From: Candidatus Gastranaerophilales bacterium
GTDB taxonomy: Bacteria > Cyanobacteriota > Vampirovibrionia > Gastranaerophilales > Gastranaerophilaceae
Length of the DNA stretch: 64,000 bases
Assembly: GCA_944326585.1 (NCBI GenBank)
Contig: CALVEN010000001.1
Location: forward strand, 186,001 to 250,000
Direction: 5' to 3'
Under the pieces are notes generated by a model that was given only the letters and a program-made list of their open reading frames with translations, was not told the DNA's origin and searched no databases. Made by a program: the position numbers and the translations under genes. This document shows positions 1 to 8,741 of the stretch, piece by piece; position 1 is the stretch's first letter, and every line of letters begins with the position of its first letter.

Positions 1-114
1 ACGGTAAAATATTGTAAAAACAGAGTGTCAGATTGTATGGAGGATTTGGCGCCGGATATTGTTATTAATACATTGAAAGATAAATTCGGGACTATATCCG
101 GCAAAAAATTATAA
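1..114 (+). CDS. C-terminal end of an unidentified protein (cut by window edge)
   Basis: An open frame runs from the first base of the window to a TAA at 112-114 and gives the last 37 residues of a protein that begins outside the window. The visible piece contains two cysteines, an acidic stretch (MEDLAPDIV) and a lysine-rich tail ending GKKL. Nothing in it identifies a family. It converges on the small minus-strand gene that ends at 132. That it is coding is inferred only from the clean open frame and the fit to its neighbour. Confidence 0.4.
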   Translation, partial: TVKYCKNRVSDCMEDLAPDIVINTLKDKFGTISGKKL

Positions 115-131
115 AATTTCAGACATCAATA

Positions 132-494
132 TCAAATTTGCGGTGTTTTATTTTCCAAAGAGTTTGCCTGTTGGGCTAATTCTTCAGCGTTAACTTCCGA
201 TTGGCGGACTTTACGGAATGTAATAATATTTTTTTGTTTGTTAAAAATCGGATTCCATGGTGCCAATTCTTTATATTTTGAAGAATCCAGCTCAGCTTCC
301 ATTTCGCGAATGAATGAATCCGAAGAAATATCTTCGCCGCTGTTAATCCGGAGTGTGGTTCTTGCATTTACTTTTTCAAGATATTTGTCGCGTACATTGC
401 ATTTTAATTTATGTTTTGTTGACCACCATTCGGGGTTTTTAAATGTTTTACCGTCAATTTGAAGTTTACTTACAAGATCTCCTATTTTAGGCAT
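132..494 (-). CDS. hypothetical protein, 120 aa
   Basis: This is a small soluble protein of 120 residues with no membrane segment or signal peptide. It is rich in Lys, Glu and Asn, and contains a Trp pair (PEWWSTKHKL, near residue 22) and an acidic central part. The start ATG at 494 has AAGGA about 8 nt upstream. It lies 57 nt downstream of asd on the same strand and could be the last gene of the dapB-asd transcript. I do not recognise the family, and no function can be assigned from sequence. Confidence 0.6.
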   Translation of the reverse strand: MPKIGDLVSKLQIDGKTFKNPEWWSTKHKLKCNVRDKYLEKVNARTTLRINSGEDISSDSFIREMEAELDSSKYKELAPWNPIFNKQKNIITFRKVRQSEVNAEELAQQANSLENKTPQI

Positions 495-551
495 ATATGT
501 TTCCTTTATTTTTACAGCAAATCTTATAAAAATTGAAAATAAAAAATTTTG

Positions 552-1568
552 CTAAAATAATTCCATTTCGGTAATTTTTTTACAAATTCTTACTGTGTTT
601 AGCGCGGCGCCTATTCTGAGGTTGTCTGCCACACACCATAATGTTATTCCGTTTTCAAATGCAATATTTTTTCTTATACGACCGACAAAAACCGGGTCAA
701 CATATTCTGCATCGCGCGTTGTCGGGTATTCAAAGTTATCAGGATTGTCTATAACTTTGACTCCGTAAGATTTTTTAAGAATTTCTCTGACTTCATCAGG
801 TGTAATTTTATTCTCAAATTCAATATCTACGGCTTCGCTGTGACCGCGATAAACAGGAACTCTGACAGCTGTACATGAAATAGGTGTGTCAGACGCAAGA
901 TGAAGAATTTTTTTAGTTTCATTTGTGACTTTCATTTCTTCTTTTGTGTAACCGTTTTCGCAAAATACGTCAATCTGCGGGATTACATTAAAAGAAATCG
1001 GCTTTTTGAAGCATACATTTTCAAATTTTTCACCGTTTAATTTGGCTTTTGTATCTGCAGTGAGTTCATTTATAGCTGCAAGACCTGCTCCGGAAACTGA
1101 TTGATATGTTGATACAATAAGCCTTTTTATTTTTGCTTTATCATTCAATGGTTTTAAAACAAGCATTAATTGAGATGTTGAACAATTCGGGTTTGCGATA
1201 ATGCCTTTGTGTTTTTTTAAATCTTCGTCGTTTACGCCTGCAATTACAAGAGGAACATCTTCCTCCATTCTGAAAGCCGATGAATTATCAATCAAAACCC
1301 CGCCGCGTTTTACAATTTCAGGCGCAAATTTTTTGGATGTAGAGCCTCCTGCTGATGCTATAACAATATTAATTCCGTCAAAAGATTCGGGTTTTGCTTC
1401 TTCAACAGTGTATTTTTTACCTTGAAATTCCAATTCTTTTCCTGCGCTTTTTGCACTGGATAAAAGTTTCAGTTCATTATATTGAACGTCAAGCTCATCC
1501 ATAATCTTTAAAATTTCGCGTCCTACAACGCCTGTTGCGCCTAAAATTGCAATGTTTGGTTTTCTCAT
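552..1568 (-). CDS. asd: aspartate-semialdehyde dehydrogenase
   Basis: The enzyme reduces aspartyl phosphate to aspartate semialdehyde with NADPH, the branch-point step to lysine/diaminopimelate, threonine and methionine. The N-terminal nucleotide-binding motif GATGVVG is at residues 10-16. The active-site cysteine is C129 in NPNCSTSQL. The conserved GHSEAVDIEF segment is near residue 240. At 338 residues the length is normal for the family. It starts 9 nt downstream of dapB, so the two consecutive diaminopimelate-pathway genes are almost certainly one operon. Confidence 0.96.
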   Translation of the reverse strand: MRKPNIAILGATGVVGREILKIMDELDVQYNELKLLSSAKSAGKELEFQGKKYTVEEAKPESFDGINIVIASAGGSTSKKFAPEIVKRGGVLIDNSSAFRMEEDVPLVIAGVNDEDLKKHKGIIANPNCSTSQLMLVLKPLNDKAKIKRLIVSTYQSVSGAGLAAINELTADTKAKLNGEKFENVCFKKPISFNVIPQIDVFCENGYTKEEMKVTNETKKILHLASDTPISCTAVRVPVYRGHSEAVDIEFENKITPDEVREILKKSYGVKVIDNPDNFEYPTTRDAEYVDPVFVGRIRKNIAFENGITLWCVADNLRIGAALNTVRICKKITEMELF

Positions 1569-1577
1569 AAAATACCT

Positions 1578-2330
1578 CTATAATATATTCTCTAATCCGT
1601 AAATAAAATCATTGTGCTTAAAAACATGTTCCGTTGCCATTAAAATCCCCGGCATGTAACATTTTCTGTCGGTCGAATCGTGTCTGATTGAAAGTGTCTG
1701 CCCCATTGAACCGAAAAGAACCTCTTGAGATGCCATGAATCCGGGCATTCTGACTGAATGTATATGGATGCCGGAATATGATTTTCCGCCTCTTGCACCT
1801 TGAATTGTTTCGGTTTCAGGACAGTTGCCTGCGGTGAAACTTTCTTTTGCTTTTGACATCATTAATGCTGTTTTTATTGCCGTGCCTGATGGGGCATCTT
1901 TTTTCTGGTTGTGGTGAAGCTCAATAATTTCCGCATTGTCAAAGTATTTTGCGCAAAGTTCTGCGCATTTCATCATCAAAACCGCACCCGTTGAAAAATT
2001 CGGTGCAATAAAACAGCCTGTATTATTTTCTTTGGAGAGTTTTTCAAGCTCGTTGATTTGTTCGTCGGTTAATCCTGTTGTGCCTATTACGATTTTTATA
2101 TTGTGTGTAAGGCAATATTTTGCATTTTCATAGATTGATTTCGGCTGGGTAAAATCAATTACGATGTCAAATTCGCAATTTTTTGAAGCCTCATCAATTG
2201 ATTGGAAAACACCTTCCGCTGACGTTATATCAATTTGTGCGGCAAGTTCTGTTGCAGGATGTTCTTTAACTGCATTTACAACTTCTTTGCCCATTTTGCC
2301 TAAAGCTCCGCATACTGCAACTTTTATCAT
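1578..2330 (-). CDS. dapB: 4-hydroxy-tetrahydrodipicolinate reductase
   Basis: DapB reduces hydroxytetrahydrodipicolinate with NAD(P)H in diaminopimelate and lysine synthesis. The dinucleotide-binding GALGKMG is at residues 8-14, VIDFT at 57-61 and VIGTTG at 81-86. The catalytic signature ELHHNQKKDAPSGTA carries the His pair (139-140), the Lys and the substrate-binding SGT. At 250 residues it is full length. It is the first gene of the dapB-asd pair and is divergent from the PC4-like gene at 2414 across 83 bases, which therefore hold both promoters. Confidence 0.96.
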   Translation of the reverse strand: MIKVAVCGALGKMGKEVVNAVKEHPATELAAQIDITSAEGVFQSIDEASKNCEFDIVIDFTQPKSIYENAKYCLTHNIKIVIGTTGLTDEQINELEKLSKENNTGCFIAPNFSTGAVLMMKCAELCAKYFDNAEIIELHHNQKKDAPSGTAIKTALMMSKAKESFTAGNCPETETIQGARGGKSYSGIHIHSVRMPGFMASQEVLFGSMGQTLSIRHDSTDRKCYMPGILMATEHVFKHNDFIYGLENIL

Positions 2331-2413
2331 AATTTCTCTCCTTTTGTCATTTTATTTTAGCATAAAACAAAAAATTTGTGTTATTATAATTTTATTAGTT
2401 AAGGAGGAAAATT

Positions 2414-2647
2414 ATGGCAGACGCAAAAAATTTGGCAGTTATTGAGAGAAGCGAAACAGAGCAGTTACAGATTTCTATCAGTGAATATAAAGGTAAAAGT
2501 TACCTTAATATGAGAATATTTTATACAACCGACGGCGGTGCAAGCTGGCTTCCGACCAAAAAAGGCGTAACCTTTACTCCTGATCAGCTTGATCTTTTGG
2601 AAGAGGCCATACAGGAAGCAAGAAAAGAATTTATGGCTGAGGAATAA
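2414..2647 (+). CDS. PC4/p15-family single-stranded DNA-binding protein
   Basis: This 77-residue protein matches the small bacterial relatives of the PC4/p15 transcription coactivator: KGKSYLNMRIFYTTDGG followed by WLPTKKGVTFTPDQLDLL, the family's beta-sheet core and C-terminal helix. These proteins bind single-stranded or melted DNA. A strong ribosome binding site (AAGGAGG) lies 8 nt before the ATG. Its TAA shares a base with the ATG of priA (TAATG), so the two are translationally coupled; pairing with a replication-restart helicase fits a DNA-binding role. The family call is by motif recognition, and the function here is inferred. Confidence 0.75.
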   Translation: MADAKNLAVIERSETEQLQISISEYKGKSYLNMRIFYTTDGGASWLPTKKGVTFTPDQLDLLEEAIQEARKEFMAEE

Positions 2648-4845
2648 TGAAATACGCTCTTGCTCTTGTGAATATAAAAGGGCTGGGGGTAAAAACTTTC
2701 AGTTATTTAATTCCTGATGAGATGAAGGACAAAATTCAAATCGGTCAGGCGATTCTGGTGCCTTTCGGGCGTCAGGGGCTTATTAATGCTTTTTGTGTGG
2801 GGTTTTCGGATTATCTGTCCGGAGATTTTAAGGTAAAAAAGATAAGTAAAATTCTTGATGAAAAGCCGCTTTTTTCCATTGATTATTTAAAATTACTCGA
2901 ATGGGTTGCAAATTACTACTGCTGTGATCTGGTTACTGTTTTGAACGCGGCAATTCCTTTGAAATTAATTGAAAAAGCTTCAAAAACCGAACAGGCGGTT
3001 GAATTTGTACAGTTTGACGGGGCGACAAAGAGGCAAAAAGAGGTTCTGGAAATTTTGCAAAAATCCGGCAAAATGCCTTTGCTTTTGTTTGAACGTCAGG
3101 CAAAAACAACGCGTAATACCATTAAAAAACTGGAAGAACTCGGGTGTTTAAATATTACGGCGGAAGAATTATACCGCAACCCGCTTGATATATTAAAAAT
3201 TACGGAAAAAGAACCGCTGTTTGAACTTTCACCCGATCAGCAAAAAGTCTACGAAGGGATAAAAAATAAAGCTGAAGGTAATAAAACAATATTACTTCAT
3301 GGTGTTACGGCAAGCGGCAAAACGGAAGTTTATTTTAAATTAATTGACGATACAATCAAAGCAGGTAAAAATGTTTTGTTTCTGGTTCCTGAAATCGCAC
3401 TTGCATCACAATTAACCAAGCGTCTGGCGAAAAAATTCGGCACTGATGACGTTGCAATATGGCACAGCAGTATCTCTGACGGCGAACGTTATGATGTATG
3501 GCAAAAATTATACAAAAATGAAATTAAAATACTTGCGGGTGCGCGTTCGGCTGTTTTTGCACCATTACAAAATATCGGTTTAATTATAATTGATGAGGAG
3601 CACGAAAGCGCCTATAAACAAACAAATCCTGCGCCAAGATATGATGCGCGTGTAGTTGCGCGTAAACTTGCAGAATTCCATAACTGCCCGCTTTTATTGG
3701 GATCTGCAACGCCCGATATTTCGGTTTACTACAGGGCAGTGAATTCCGGTAATCTTTTTGAGCTTAAAAAAAGATATAATGATGCAAAAGTTCCGCCGGT
3801 TACCGTCATAAATATGCAGGAATACGGCCGCGCGGCTTACAAAAATGTGATTTCCAAACCTTTGCAGGTCGCGATTAATGAAACTTTAGATAATAATCAG
3901 CAGGTGATTTTGTTAATTAACCGCCGCGGGTTTTCAACGTTTACCCAGTGTCAGGCATGCGGGCATGTGATTGAATGCCCTAATTGCGCTATCCCGATGA
4001 TCTGGCACGCGCGTGAACAGCGTTTGAAATGTCACTATTGCAACCACAGTGAAAGCTTTCCTGATTTTTGTCCCGAATGCGGTTCTGACGCTTTGAAAAA
4101 CAGCGGAACAGGCACCCAGAAGATTGAACAGTACATCAAAGAGCTTTATCCTGATAAAAAAGTTGAACGTATCGACAGCGACATTCTTGTCAGAAAAGGC
4201 GAACACATAAGGCTTTTGGAGCGATTTCAAAAGGGAGATATAGATATTCTGGTCGGCACGCAGATGATTGCAAAAGGTTTGGATAACCCGAATGTTACGC
4301 TTGTCGGGGTTATTTCGGCTGATGCAAGCTTCAATCTGCCGGATTTCAGAGCATCAGAGCGCGGATTTCAGCTTTTGACTCAGGTTGCAGGTCGTGCCGG
4401 ACGCGGAGATTTTGCGGGACGTGTGTTTTTCCAAACTTATAACCCTGAATTTTATGCGCTTGAAAGTGCTAAATCCCAAAATTACGGTGAATTTTTTGAA
4501 AAAGAAATTATTGCCCGTGAGGAATTTGATTACCCGCCTTTCAGTCAGATTATAAGACTTGTTCTGGCTTGTGAAAATAACTTCCGCGCGGAAAAATCAG
4601 CACAGGAGATTGCCTTGAGACTTTGTACAATGGTTGAAAAATACGGAATATCAGAGCGGATTGAGGTTTTGGGCCCCACAAACTGTGTAATTGAGCGGCT
4701 CAACGGGCAGTATCGTTTTCAAATCCTTATTAAAAACAAGATGGATGAAAAAGGTCACAGATTTATTTCAAGTTTTCTGAACAAAATCACAATGCCAAAA
4801 GATATTAAGCTCACAATAGATGTGGATCCGCTGGATATTTTATAA
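2647..4845 (+). CDS. priA: primosomal replication-restart helicase PriA
   Basis: PriA recognises stalled forks and reloads the replicative helicase. The 732-residue protein has the N-terminal DNA-binding region, Walker A GVTASGKTEVY near residue 219, the DEEH Walker B box near residue 316, and the zinc-binding cysteines grouped at about 435-488 (CQACGHVIECPNC, CHYCNH, CPECG). The helicase motif VGTQMIAKGLD and the QVAGRAGRG motif are intact. It is coupled to the upstream PC4-like gene. Its stop codon overlaps the stop of the convergent XRE gene by 6 bases. Confidence 0.97.
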   Translation: MKYALALVNIKGLGVKTFSYLIPDEMKDKIQIGQAILVPFGRQGLINAFCVGFSDYLSGDFKVKKISKILDEKPLFSIDYLKLLEWVANYYCCDLVTVLNAAIPLKLIEKASKTEQAVEFVQFDGATKRQKEVLEILQKSGKMPLLLFERQAKTTRNTIKKLEELGCLNITAEELYRNPLDILKITEKEPLFELSPDQQKVYEGIKNKAEGNKTILLHGVTASGKTEVYFKLIDDTIKAGKNVLFLVPEIALASQLTKRLAKKFGTDDVAIWHSSISDGERYDVWQKLYKNEIKILAGARSAVFAPLQNIGLIIIDEEHESAYKQTNPAPRYDARVVARKLAEFHNCPLLLGSATPDISVYYRAVNSGNLFELKKRYNDAKVPPVTVINMQEYGRAAYKNVISKPLQVAINETLDNNQQVILLINRRGFSTFTQCQACGHVIECPNCAIPMIWHAREQRLKCHYCNHSESFPDFCPECGSDALKNSGTGTQKIEQYIKELYPDKKVERIDSDILVRKGEHIRLLERFQKGDIDILVGTQMIAKGLDNPNVTLVGVISADASFNLPDFRASERGFQLLTQVAGRAGRGDFAGRVFFQTYNPEFYALESAKSQNYGEFFEKEIIAREEFDYPPFSQIIRLVLACENNFRAEKSAQEIALRLCTMVEKYGISERIEVLGPTNCVIERLNGQYRFQILIKNKMDEKGHRFISSFLNKITMPKDIKLTIDVDPLDIL

Positions 4846-5085
4846 TTCATTCATAAAATCGTTAATTTCTTGGAAGTCGAAGAAATCTTTCATTGTAATT
4901 CCAAGCCCTGTACAAATTTTAATAATTGTATATGCACGCGGCTCTTTCATATTTCTTTCAATCTCACTTAATCCGCCTTTAGAAATGCCGCTTTGATATG
5001 CAAGTTGCTCCAGCGTTAAATTGTGCTGCTTTCTTAAGTCTGCTATTCTTTGGCAGATTATTTTGTTGAAAGTTCTATTTGGCAT
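4840..5085 (-). CDS. XRE-family helix-turn-helix regulator
   Basis: This small one-domain repressor-type protein has the helix-turn-helix near its N terminus (RIADLRKQHNLTLEQLAYQS then GISKGGLSEIERN). A longer open frame reaches back to 5136 inside dxr, but I place the start at the ATG at 5085 because it overlaps the dxr stop by only 11 bases and puts the HTH in the usual position. The gene follows dxr on the same strand and is probably co-transcribed with it. Its target is unknown. Four other small XRE proteins occur in the window. Confidence 0.8.
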   Translation of the reverse strand: MPNRTFNKIICQRIADLRKQHNLTLEQLAYQSGISKGGLSEIERNMKEPRAYTIIKICTGLGITMKDFFDFQEINDFMNEL

Positions 5086-6172
5086 AATTTTTAATAAATT
5101 CTTTTGTTTTTTCGCGGATGTCTTTGTCGATTTCAAAGATTTCGTCTATTGTAGGGTTTTGGATAACTTTGTGTTCTGACATCATTTTTTCAACTATTTC
5201 GTAGATATTATAGAGCTTGATTTTTCCGTCCAGAAATGCAAAAACAGCTTCTTCATTTGCCGCATTAAGGCATGTTGTCATGGTTCCGCCTGTTTTGCCT
5301 GCTTTGTAGGCAAGTTTTACGCACGGGAATTTTTCAAAATCAGGTTTTTCAAAGTCCAGCCGCGCAATTTCCGCAAAACTGAAACTTTTTGACTTTATCC
5401 CATCAAATCTTTCAGGATAAGATATGGCATATTGAATTGGGATGTGCATACTCGGCAGTCCTAATTGAGCGATTACACTGCCGTCTTTGTATTCTATTGC
5501 GGAATGTACAATGCTTTGCGGGTGAATTACAACTTCTATATCATCATAATTAAATCCGAAAAGGTGATGCGCCTCAATGATTTCCAGTCCTTTGTTCATC
5601 AAAGTTGCGCTGTCAACAGTTATTTTTTTACCCATATGCCATTTTGGGTGCGCAAGTGCCTCTTTGACTGTTGCGTTTTTCATATCATCAACGGATTTGT
5701 GTAAAAAAGGCCCGCCGGAGGCCGTAATAATTAATTTATCCACCTGAGAAATATCTTTTATGCACTGGTGGATTGCACAGTGTTCGCTGTCGACAGGGAT
5801 TATTTTAACCCCGTGTTTTTTTGCTTCCTTCATCACAATATCGCCTGCCATAACAAGGGTTTCTTTATTTGCAAGCGCTATATTTATGCCGTTTTTTATT
5901 GCGGTAAGCGTCGGGCGTAATCCGATTTTGCCTGAACATGCAACTAATATTATGTCGTTTTCTTTATCGGAACAGATTTTTTCAAGACCTTGTTCGCCCA
6001 GAACTGTATATTTTGGTTTGAATTTTTTTGTCTGAGCTTCTAAAAGCTCTTTATTGTGCCCGCCTGCCAGTGCAATTATTTCAAATTTGTCCTGAAGTTT
6101 TTCAAGAACTTCCAGAGCCTGAGTTCCGATTGAACCCGTTGAGCCGATTATGCTTATTCTTTTCTTTCCCAT
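5075..6172 (-). CDS. dxr: 1-deoxy-D-xylulose 5-phosphate reductoisomerase
   Basis: Dxr converts DXP to 2-C-methylerythritol 4-phosphate with NADPH, the committed step of the non-mevalonate isoprenoid pathway. Visible landmarks are the N-terminal GSTGSIG (10-16), the NKETLVMAG segment, the metal-ligand region VDSEHCAIHQC, the flexible-loop neighbourhood KWHMGKKITVDSATLMNKGLE (shown here in part), and HPQSIVHS. The 365 residues are slightly short for the family but all domains are present. No ribosome binding site precedes the ATG; instead TATAAT ends 6 nt upstream, a leaderless arrangement. Confidence 0.96.
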   Translation of the reverse strand: MGKKRISIIGSTGSIGTQALEVLEKLQDKFEIIALAGGHNKELLEAQTKKFKPKYTVLGEQGLEKICSDKENDIILVACSGKIGLRPTLTAIKNGINIALANKETLVMAGDIVMKEAKKHGVKIIPVDSEHCAIHQCIKDISQVDKLIITASGGPFLHKSVDDMKNATVKEALAHPKWHMGKKITVDSATLMNKGLEIIEAHHLFGFNYDDIEVVIHPQSIVHSAIEYKDGSVIAQLGLPSMHIPIQYAISYPERFDGIKSKSFSFAEIARLDFEKPDFEKFPCVKLAYKAGKTGGTMTTCLNAANEEAVFAFLDGKIKLYNIYEIVEKMMSEHKVIQNPTIDEIFEIDKDIREKTKEFIKNYAK

Positions 6173-6243
6173 AAATGTATTATATTACAAAGAAAATACG
6201 AGGGGTATTTTTTTGTAGGGCAGGTATGCCCAACCTATATGCT

Positions 6244-7104
6244 TTATTTAGGCAAACAGTCCCAATAACCTTTTGTATTATCCTCAGGACATTTGTCATG
6301 CACTGCATACCAGCTGCAGCCAATTCCGTTGGCAGCCTGGTTTGAGTCTTTTCTGCATGGATATCCCTTTTGTTCCGCTACGGCTATACATGAATAGTAA
6401 TAGTTTCCTTTTGATGGATATTTTTCTTCACATACGGCAATTGCAGCATCCCGATCATCATCAGTATATATTGAACTTTGCTTTATAGGCTGGAGATAAT
6501 CATTATTGTCCATGTGGAAAGAAAATATATCGTGCCCTAAAGCGTTGGGACCTTTATCAGGACCGTTCATGTCAAATGTAAAACCGAGCTTGGCGCTGTT
6601 AATTACCATATCGTAACAGCTTCCGTCAGCAAGTAGTTTTCCAGGGGTAGCTATGGAACCTATATCAGTGTACGCTGTATTTTTTTTATTATATGTAACT
6701 ACGTCATTTTTATATTCACAGGTACCAACCTGTTTAAAATACTTGTTAAAAATGGCAAAACATTCCTCTTTATTCAGATATTCAAATTTTCCTGCATTCG
6801 CGTCTATAGTCTTTAATAAAGTGCAATATGATTTGAAATTACCGTTAGTTTCACTTTTGGCAAGTAATACAGCCTGCGAAATTTCAGCATATTTTTTTGT
6901 AAACTGAGTTTTTAAAACTTTTTTTTGATAATTTGCCACAAGCGTCGGAATAGTCATAGCGGCAACTATTCCAATAATTCCAAGGGTAATTAAGACTTCG
7001 GCTATGGTAAAAGCGGGAATTGGAAAATTATTTTCGAGACCATAGCGGAGCCGGAGGTGAGAGCGTCGTCGAGAAAATAATTTTCCAATTCCCGACAAAC
7101 TCAA
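6244..7104 (-). CDS. prepilin-like protein, family B leader, reading frame broken at a C9 tract
   Basis: This is a type IV pilin-like protein with a prepilin-peptidase site (PAFTIAEVLITLGIIG, then IVAAMTIPTLV) and a C-terminal domain with the local signature NGPDKGPNALGHDIFSF and many cysteines. The open frame as read begins at a TTG at 7104. The likely start is the ATG at 7169, which has AAGGAG 8 nt upstream and a promoter at 7191-7219, but a nine-C tract (7121-7129) throws it out of frame and it stops at 7113. One added base joins the two frames without any stop. A 21-bp inverted repeat (7015-7035 and 7073-7093) sits in the leader just before the hydrophobic segment. Cell-surface fibre or secretion pseudopilin is inferred from the family. 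Confidence 0.8.
   Translation of the reverse strand: MSLSGIGKLFSRRRSHLRLRYGLENNFPIPAFTIAEVLITLGIIGIVAAMTIPTLVANYQKKVLKTQFTKKYAEISQAVLLAKSETNGNFKSYCTLLKTIDANAGKFEYLNKEECFAIFNKYFKQVGTCEYKNDVVTYNKKNTAYTDIGSIATPGKLLADGSCYDMVINSAKLGFTFDMNGPDKGPNALGHDIFSFHMDNNDYLQPIKQSSIYTDDDRDAAIAVCEEKYPSKGNYYYSCIAVAEQKGYPCRKDSNQAANGIGCSWYAVHDKCPEDNTKGYWDCLPK
7015..7093. repeat. 21-bp perfect inverted repeat inside the prepilin leader
   Basis: Arms 7015-7035 and 7073-7093 are exact reverse complements and would make a long hairpin in DNA or mRNA, with a 37-base GC-richer loop. It lies between the C9 tract and the prepilin cleavage site and keeps the pilin frame open. It looks like a small palindromic insertion. 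Confidence 0.85.
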
Positions 7105-7112
7105 GTCCAGTG

Positions 7113-7169
7113 CTAATCTCGGGGGGGGGCGACTATCTGAACCGCTTTTCGTGCAACCTTTTTCAACAT
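7113..7169 (-). other. short out-of-frame leader ORF of the 6244-7104 prepilin
   Basis: This 18-codon frame starts at ATG 7169, reads MLKKVARKAVQIVAPPRD and stops at TAG 7113-7115 because of the nine-C tract. Its first 14 codons closely match the leader at 53999. With ten C it would continue as APPPRLALDLSLSG into the pilin. Confidence 0.7.
7121..7129. repeat. nine-base homopolymer (G9 on + strand, C9 in the gene)
   Basis: Nine consecutive G are read on the plus strand, followed by CGACT. This is one of four copies of the 14-mer GGGGGGGGGCGACT, here antisense to its gene. It is the point where the leader and pilin frames separate. Confidence 0.95.
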
Positions 7170-7190
7170 ATTTAATCTCCTTTTTCCTTT

Positions 7191-7219
7191 ATTAAATATT
7201 ATTTTTAATAAATTGTCAA
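7191..7219 (-). promoter_or_regulatory. sigma70-type promoter of the 7169 leader
   Basis: On the minus strand TTGACA (7214-7219) is separated by 17 bases from TTTAAT (7191-7196). The same spacing and boxes precede the paralogous leader at 53999. Confidence 0.75.
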
Positions 7220-7224
7220 GAAAT

Positions 7225-7246
7225 AAAAAAGAGCCCGAAGGGGCTC
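7225..7246 (-). terminator. rho-independent terminator of the hydrogenase operon
   Basis: A six-base GC stem (GAGCCC/GGGCTC, loop GAAG) at 7231-7246 is followed on the minus strand by a T run. It lies 4 bases after the stop of the hydrogenase gene and directly before the next promoter. Confidence 0.85.
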
Positions 7247-7250
7247 TTTT

Positions 7251-8726
7251 TTATTTTTCTATTTTTTCTTCGTTTACAAGGTGTTCGCTTTCGTTTACAT
7301 AACCCGTTAATTGTTTCAGTGCCTGCTTATAGGCGTTTACAGTGCCGTTTCCGCCCAGGCAGCCTCCGGGGCATGCCATAACTTCAATCAGGTTGCCGAG
7401 TTCGCAAACTCCGTTTTTCGCATATTTTTTCAAATCGCGTATGGTTTGTTTGTCTAATCCGTTAATTATAACAGGATATGTAGGCAAGTGTTCCGGCAGC
7501 ATTGTCTGAACCGCATTTGCAACACCGCCTGTTACTGCGTAATTTCTGGCTTCGGCAGAGGCTTCTGTTTTAAATTTGGATTCACCGCATTCAGATACCT
7601 GTATTCCCAATGCTACAAACCATGCGCCGAGTTCTTCGTAATTCAATACGTAATTGACATTCGGATTTTGCATTGCCTCTTTACGTTTTGCGTTACACGG
7701 GCTGAAAAATACCGTCACAGCATCAGGATGTTCTTTTTTAACAATTTCTGCCGTGTAGTAAAGCGGAGTTTTTGTGTCTGATCTGAAAGGTTTCATCTCA
7801 GGAATATGTTTTTCAACAAGTTCATTGTAACCCGCACAGCATGAAGTTGTCATAAATTCAGCGCCTGCTTCAAGTCTTTCTTCAAATTCTTTTGCCTCTG
7901 TTTTTGTCGTAACATCAGCACCCTGAGCTACTTCATATACATCCGTAAATCCTAATTTCATTATAGCTTCTTTTAATTGTGCCGGTGTACAAGGTAATTG
8001 CCCCATAATGGCAGGTGCTACCATTGCGATAACTTTTTTGCCGGATTTAATATTTTTTAATATATCAATAATCTGGCTTTTTTCATGTACTGCTCCAAAA
8101 GGACATGCTGCAACGCATTTGCCGCATGAAATACATTTTTCAAAGTCGATTTTTGCATGACCGTCTTCGCCCTTGGCTATTGCTCCTACAGGACATGCGT
8201 TTTCGCAGGGAACAATAATTTTGGTTATTGCATGGTATGGACAAACCTGAACGCACATTCCGCAGTTTTTGCATTTTTCCGGATCAATTACCGATTTACC
8301 GTTTTGTATGCTTATTGCTCCGAATTTGCAGGTGTTTACGCAAGGTCTTGCAACACAACCCTGACAAAGATCGGTTACGTAAATCCTTGAAGGTACACAT
8401 CCTTTGCAAGCTGTTGTAAGTACTGTCAGAGGATTTTTTTCAGGCTCTGTACGCTCTAAAGATTCTTTTGCAAGTGTTGATAATTCAATGCTGTCATCAG
8501 CTTCTTCAATTGCCATTCCAAGCCCTGCAACGGCTCTGTCGCGTAATATTGCGCGTTCTTTGTGGATACAACATCTGTACGGAACTTCACTCCCTTTCGG
8601 ACGCATTGCATAAGGGATTAAGCGCGTGTTTTCCGGGAAATCGTCGCTTAAGTATGCTTTTATTAATCTTACTAAAATTTCACGCTTCAGGTGTGAAGTT
8701 TGTTTCGGGGCACTATTCATACTCAT
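7251..8726 (-). CDS. [FeFe] hydrogenase, monomeric, non-prototypical active-site loops
   Basis: This protein has the H-cluster loops of [FeFe] hydrogenases: L1 TSCCAGY (294-300), L2 FSPCNAK (341-347) and L3 EVMACPGGC (448-456). Ferredoxin-type cysteine clusters precede them at about 121-133, 152-162, 174-178 and 198-208, for electron delivery. The proton-transfer cysteine of L1 is present, but the usual Pro is Ala, and L2 reads SPC instead of MPC. This suggests a group other than classical group A, perhaps group B. It is the last gene of the operon starting at 12151 and probably disposes of fermentation electrons as H2. Cytoplasmic; no signal peptide. Confidence 0.9.
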   Translation of the reverse strand: MSMNSAPKQTSHLKREILVRLIKAYLSDDFPENTRLIPYAMRPKGSEVPYRCCIHKERAILRDRAVAGLGMAIEEADDSIELSTLAKESLERTEPEKNPLTVLTTACKGCVPSRIYVTDLCQGCVARPCVNTCKFGAISIQNGKSVIDPEKCKNCGMCVQVCPYHAITKIIVPCENACPVGAIAKGEDGHAKIDFEKCISCGKCVAACPFGAVHEKSQIIDILKNIKSGKKVIAMVAPAIMGQLPCTPAQLKEAIMKLGFTDVYEVAQGADVTTKTEAKEFEERLEAGAEFMTTSCCAGYNELVEKHIPEMKPFRSDTKTPLYYTAEIVKKEHPDAVTVFFSPCNAKRKEAMQNPNVNYVLNYEELGAWFVALGIQVSECGESKFKTEASAEARNYAVTGGVANAVQTMLPEHLPTYPVIINGLDKQTIRDLKKYAKNGVCELGNLIEVMACPGGCLGGNGTVNAYKQALKQLTGYVNESEHLVNEEKIEK

Positions 8727-8741
8727 ATTTCTTTTTCCTTA

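Noticed and set aside
7015-7093. Invertible promoter or DNA switch at the 21-bp inverted repeat
   Set aside because: The arms enclose only 37 bases without a promoter, and no recombinase gene is in the window.
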